Source: an uncultured Clostridia bacterium (lineage in GTDB: Bacteria > Bacillota > Clostridia > Oscillospirales > Acutalibacteraceae). From it: a stretch of 64,000 nt of DNA. Both the position numbers and the translations under genes were made by a program. Position 1 is the first letter of the stretch; every line of letters begins with the position of its first letter. The notes under the pieces were generated by a model. The model was not told the origin of the DNA, searched no databases, and was given only the letters and a program-made list of their open reading frames with translations. Positions 61,918 through 64,000 of this stretch are shown piece after piece. The stretch is from contig CALWIO010000008.1 in assembly GCA_944380765.1 (NCBI GenBank), positions 1-64,000 on the forward strand, in the 5' to 3' direction.

Positions 61918-61968
61918 CAGCGTTTAAAAATGTTGATTATCGTCAGATAATTATATTTTTAAGCGTTG
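61918..61968. other. Second inverted repeat in the same gap
   Basis: Outer arms CAGCGTTTAAAAAT (61918-61931) and ATTTTTAAGCGTTG (61955-61968) pair at 12 of 14 positions; inside, ATTATC (61936-61941) pairs with GATAAT (61946-61951). Function unknown; could be an RNA structure or an operator region. Confidence 0.5.
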
Positions 61969-62016
61969 AATTGTGCTTTTTACGGCTCAGTTTTAATTTA
62001 GCGAGAGGAGAAAACA

Positions 62017-63555
62017 ATGACCAATAATACCGCTATTGAGTTAAGGAACTTAACAAAGACCTTCGGTAAAGTTGTTGCCAACAAGAACATAAGCCTGTCT
62101 GTTAACAAGGGCGAAATTCTTTCTGTTTTAGGTGAAAACGGAAGCGGCAAGACCACATTGATGAATATGATTGCCGGAATTTATTTTCCCGATGAAGGGC
62201 AGATATTTGTTGACGGAAAAGAGGTTTCCATAACCTCGCCCAAGCACGCTTACGACCTTAAAATAGGTATGATTCATCAGCACTTTAAGCTTGTAGACAT
62301 ATTTAACGCCGTTGAAAATATTGTTCTGGGAATTGATGAGGGCAGCTATAATCTTAAAGCCGCTACCGCGAAAATCAAGGAAACCTGCGACAAGTACGGC
62401 TTTGAGATTGACTTTTCAAAAAAGATATACGAAATGTCCGTTTCCGAAAAGCAGACGGTGGAAATTGTTAAGGTTTTATACCGTGGCGCGGACATTCTTA
62501 TTCTTGACGAGCCCACCGCCGTTCTGACTCCTCAGGAAATTGACAAGCTGTTCAATGTTCTGCGCAAAATGCGTGATGACGGCAAAGCTATTATTATAAT
62601 TACGCATAAGCTCTATGAAGTGCTTGAAATTTCCGACAGAATCGCCGTGCTCCGAAAGGGAGAATACATAGGCACTGTAAACACCGCCGACGCGAACGAG
62701 TCAATGCTCACCGAAATGATGGTGGGCGAAAAAATCTCGCTCAACATTCAAAGAAGCGAGCCGGTCAACCCGACCGAAAGACTCACGGTAAAAAATGTCA
62801 ATTGCTACAACCGCGACGGCGCCAAAATACTTGACAATATTTCATTTTCGGCGTACAGCGGAGAAATTCTCGGTATAGCGGGTATTTCGGGAAGCGGTCA
62901 GCGCGAGCTGCTCGAAGCAATCGCCGGACTTCAGAAAATACATGACGGCGACATTGTTTACAACAACCCCAAAACCGGAAAGAGCGACAATCTGCGCGAC
63001 AAAACCCCTATGCAGATAAGGGAACTGGGCGTAAGACTTTCGTTTGTTCCTGAGGACAGGCTCGGTATGGGACTTGTCGGAAATATGGACATTACCGACA
63101 ATATGATGCTCAGAAGCTACCGGAAAGGTCACTCAATGTTCTTAAAGAGAAAAGAGCCCAAAGACCTTGCCGAGAAAATCATAAAAGATTTGCAGGTTGT
63201 TACTCCCGACACGAAAACTCCCGTGAGACGCCTTTCGGGCGGCAATGTTCAGAAGGTTCTTGTCGGGCGTGAGATAGCCTCCTCGCCTACCGTTTTAATG
63301 GCGGCTTATCCCGTACGAGGTCTTGACATAAACTCCTCTTACACCATTTACAATCTGCTGAACGGTCAGAAAGAAAAAGGCGTTGCGGTTATCTTTGTCG
63401 GTGAGGACCTTGATGTTTTAATTGAGCTCTGCGACAGAATTCTGGTAATCAGCGGCGGCAAAGTAACGGGCATACTCGACGGCAGAACCGCTAAAAAAGA
63501 AGAAATCGGTCTTTTGATGACAAAGAAAACAAACGGTGACGGAGGTGAGCGGTAA
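62017..63555 (+). CDS. Nucleoside ABC importer ATPase (two ABC domains)
   Basis: 512 aa with two nucleotide-binding domains as in RbsA/MglA/NupO. Domain 1 has Walker A GENGSGKTTLM, the signature-like MSVSEKQTVEIVK and Walker B ILILDEPTAVLTPQE. Domain 2 has degenerate Walker A GISGSGQRELLE, signature RLSGGNVQKVLVGRE and MAAYPVRGLDINS in place of the usual DEPTRGLD. The second site is therefore probably inactive in hydrolysis, common in this family. Its stop overlaps the ATG of the permease. Confidence 0.92.
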   Translation: MTNNTAIELRNLTKTFGKVVANKNISLSVNKGEILSVLGENGSGKTTLMNMIAGIYFPDEGQIFVDGKEVSITSPKHAYDLKIGMIHQHFKLVDIFNAVENIVLGIDEGSYNLKAATAKIKETCDKYGFEIDFSKKIYEMSVSEKQTVEIVKVLYRGADILILDEPTAVLTPQEIDKLFNVLRKMRDDGKAIIIITHKLYEVLEISDRIAVLRKGEYIGTVNTADANESMLTEMMVGEKISLNIQRSEPVNPTERLTVKNVNCYNRDGAKILDNISFSAYSGEILGIAGISGSGQRELLEAIAGLQKIHDGDIVYNNPKTGKSDNLRDKTPMQIRELGVRLSFVPEDRLGMGLVGNMDITDNMMLRSYRKGHSMFLKRKEPKDLAEKIIKDLQVVTPDTKTPVRRLSGGNVQKVLVGREIASSPTVLMAAYPVRGLDINSSYTIYNLLNGQKEKGVAVIFVGEDLDVLIELCDRILVISGGKVTGILDGRTAKKEEIGLLMTKKTNGDGGER

Positions 63556-64000
63556 TGGCTTCAAAAATCGTCAAAAATCACACGCCCTTATTCCACATAG
63601 CCAAAAGAGACGAGCTTCCCTTTTACAAGTCTCTTTTGATACGGATAGGCTCAATAGTCGCTGCGCTCATTGTATGCGCAATAGTAATTATAGCCTTTAC
63701 CGGCGAAAATCCCCTGAGCATTTACGCTACCATAGTCGAGGGCGCTGTCGGCACAAAGAGAAGAACATGGGGACTGTTTCAGAATGTGGCAATGCTTTTA
63801 TGCGTTTCGCTTGCCGTAACGCCTGCATTTAAGATGAAGTTCTGGAACATCGGCGCCGAAGGTCAGGTGCTCATGGGCGGTCTTGCCACAATATATGTAA
63901 TGATGTTCTACGGCGAGACTTTACAGCCTGCCGTGCTTTACCCCGTTATGGTTATCGCGAGTATTTTAGCGGGAGCTATATGGGGGCTGATTCCCGCTGT
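63555..64000 (+). CDS. Nucleoside ABC importer permease (partial, runs off the window)
   Basis: First 148 codons, open to the window end. ATG 63555 overlaps the upstream stop (TAATG), with GGAGGTGAG before it. N-terminal cytoplasmic stretch, a helix (SIVAALIVCAIVIIAFTG), the PLSIYATIVEGAVG segment and the family hallmark FKMKFWNIGAEGQVLMGG of BmpD/YufP-type permeases. The second permease is presumably beyond the window. Confidence 0.92.
   Translation, partial: MASKIVKNHTPLFHIAKRDELPFYKSLLIRIGSIVAALIVCAIVIIAFTGENPLSIYATIVEGAVGTKRRTWGLFQNVAMLLCVSLAVTPAFKMKFWNIGAEGQVLMGGLATIYVMMFYGETLQPAVLYPVMVIASILAGAIWGLIPA

Noticed and set aside
1..64000. CRISPR array, rRNA genes, insertion sequences, prophage
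   Set aside because: No regular repeat-spacer array, rRNA block, DDE transposase or phage structural gene was seen; the only mobile DNA is the cotJC element.

Overview
The window is chromosomal DNA of an endospore-forming Firmicute, most likely class Clostridia (Oscillospiraceae/Ruminococcaceae-like). The evidence is a complete spoIIIAA-AH operon, spmAB, cotJABC and a SpoIIM-like gene. Further support comes from the gene orders queA-tgt-yajC and recN-argR-nadK-tlyA-dxs-ispA-xseBA-nusB, a tyrosine T-box, a lysine riboswitch and Gram-positive BirA and LexA operators. No phage, conjugation or CRISPR locus is visible. Apart from one small integrated element at 41449-45139, this is core genome.

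Layout. 1-618: AT-rich non-coding DNA with short repeats, then a XerC/D-type recombinase (619-1599) tail to tail with spoIIM. 1600-5430 (-): queA-tgt-yajC-membrane protein-spoIIM. 5470-9057 (+): lysine-riboswitch operon asd-dapA-dapB-ACT protein. 9067-10601 (-): T-box tyrS. 10598-19887 (-): the recN-to-nusB housekeeping block (SOS/arginine regulators, NAD kinase, isoprenoid synthesis, exonuclease VII). 20031-24717 (-): spoIIIA operon. 24830-27607 (+): YfhO-like membrane protein. 27660-32434 (-): SOS-controlled uvrBA. 32536-33638 (+): spmAB. 33621-37195 (-): pgk-tpiA-gpmI. 37303-40055 (-): WYL regulator and GH2 glycosidase. 40154-40900: tRNA-Leu, GtrA protein, tRNA-Ser. 41001-45751 (-): cotJABC, with cotJC split in two by the element. 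45869-49984 (+): membrane protein and deoxynucleoside/nucleoside salvage (deoC, deoB, cdd, pdp). 50024-51540 (-): birA-bioY. 51694-59810 (-): maltodextrin-type ABC importer plus malQ and glgP. 59974-64000 (+): xpt and a BMP-type nucleoside ABC importer that runs off the window.

The most striking object is a 3,689-bp element sitting inside cotJC. The N-terminal 64 codons of cotJC lie at the right end and the remaining codons at the left end, separated by a large serine recombinase, a small 68-aa ORF and an ABC exporter. Both ends carry the same short core (TTCYGTACCTA). Joining the ends at the core restores a full-length 210-aa CotJC exactly in frame, through the metal-ligand motif GTEELGHLE. 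The inner flanks of the element form inverted arms around the core, as expected of a serine-integrase attP. The recombinase operon is preceded by a sequence resembling a mother-cell sigma-E promoter. This is the organisation of the skin element of sigK, and I infer a developmentally excised intervening element in a spore-coat gene.

All functional calls are from reading protein motifs, gene order and nucleotide signals; no database search was run.
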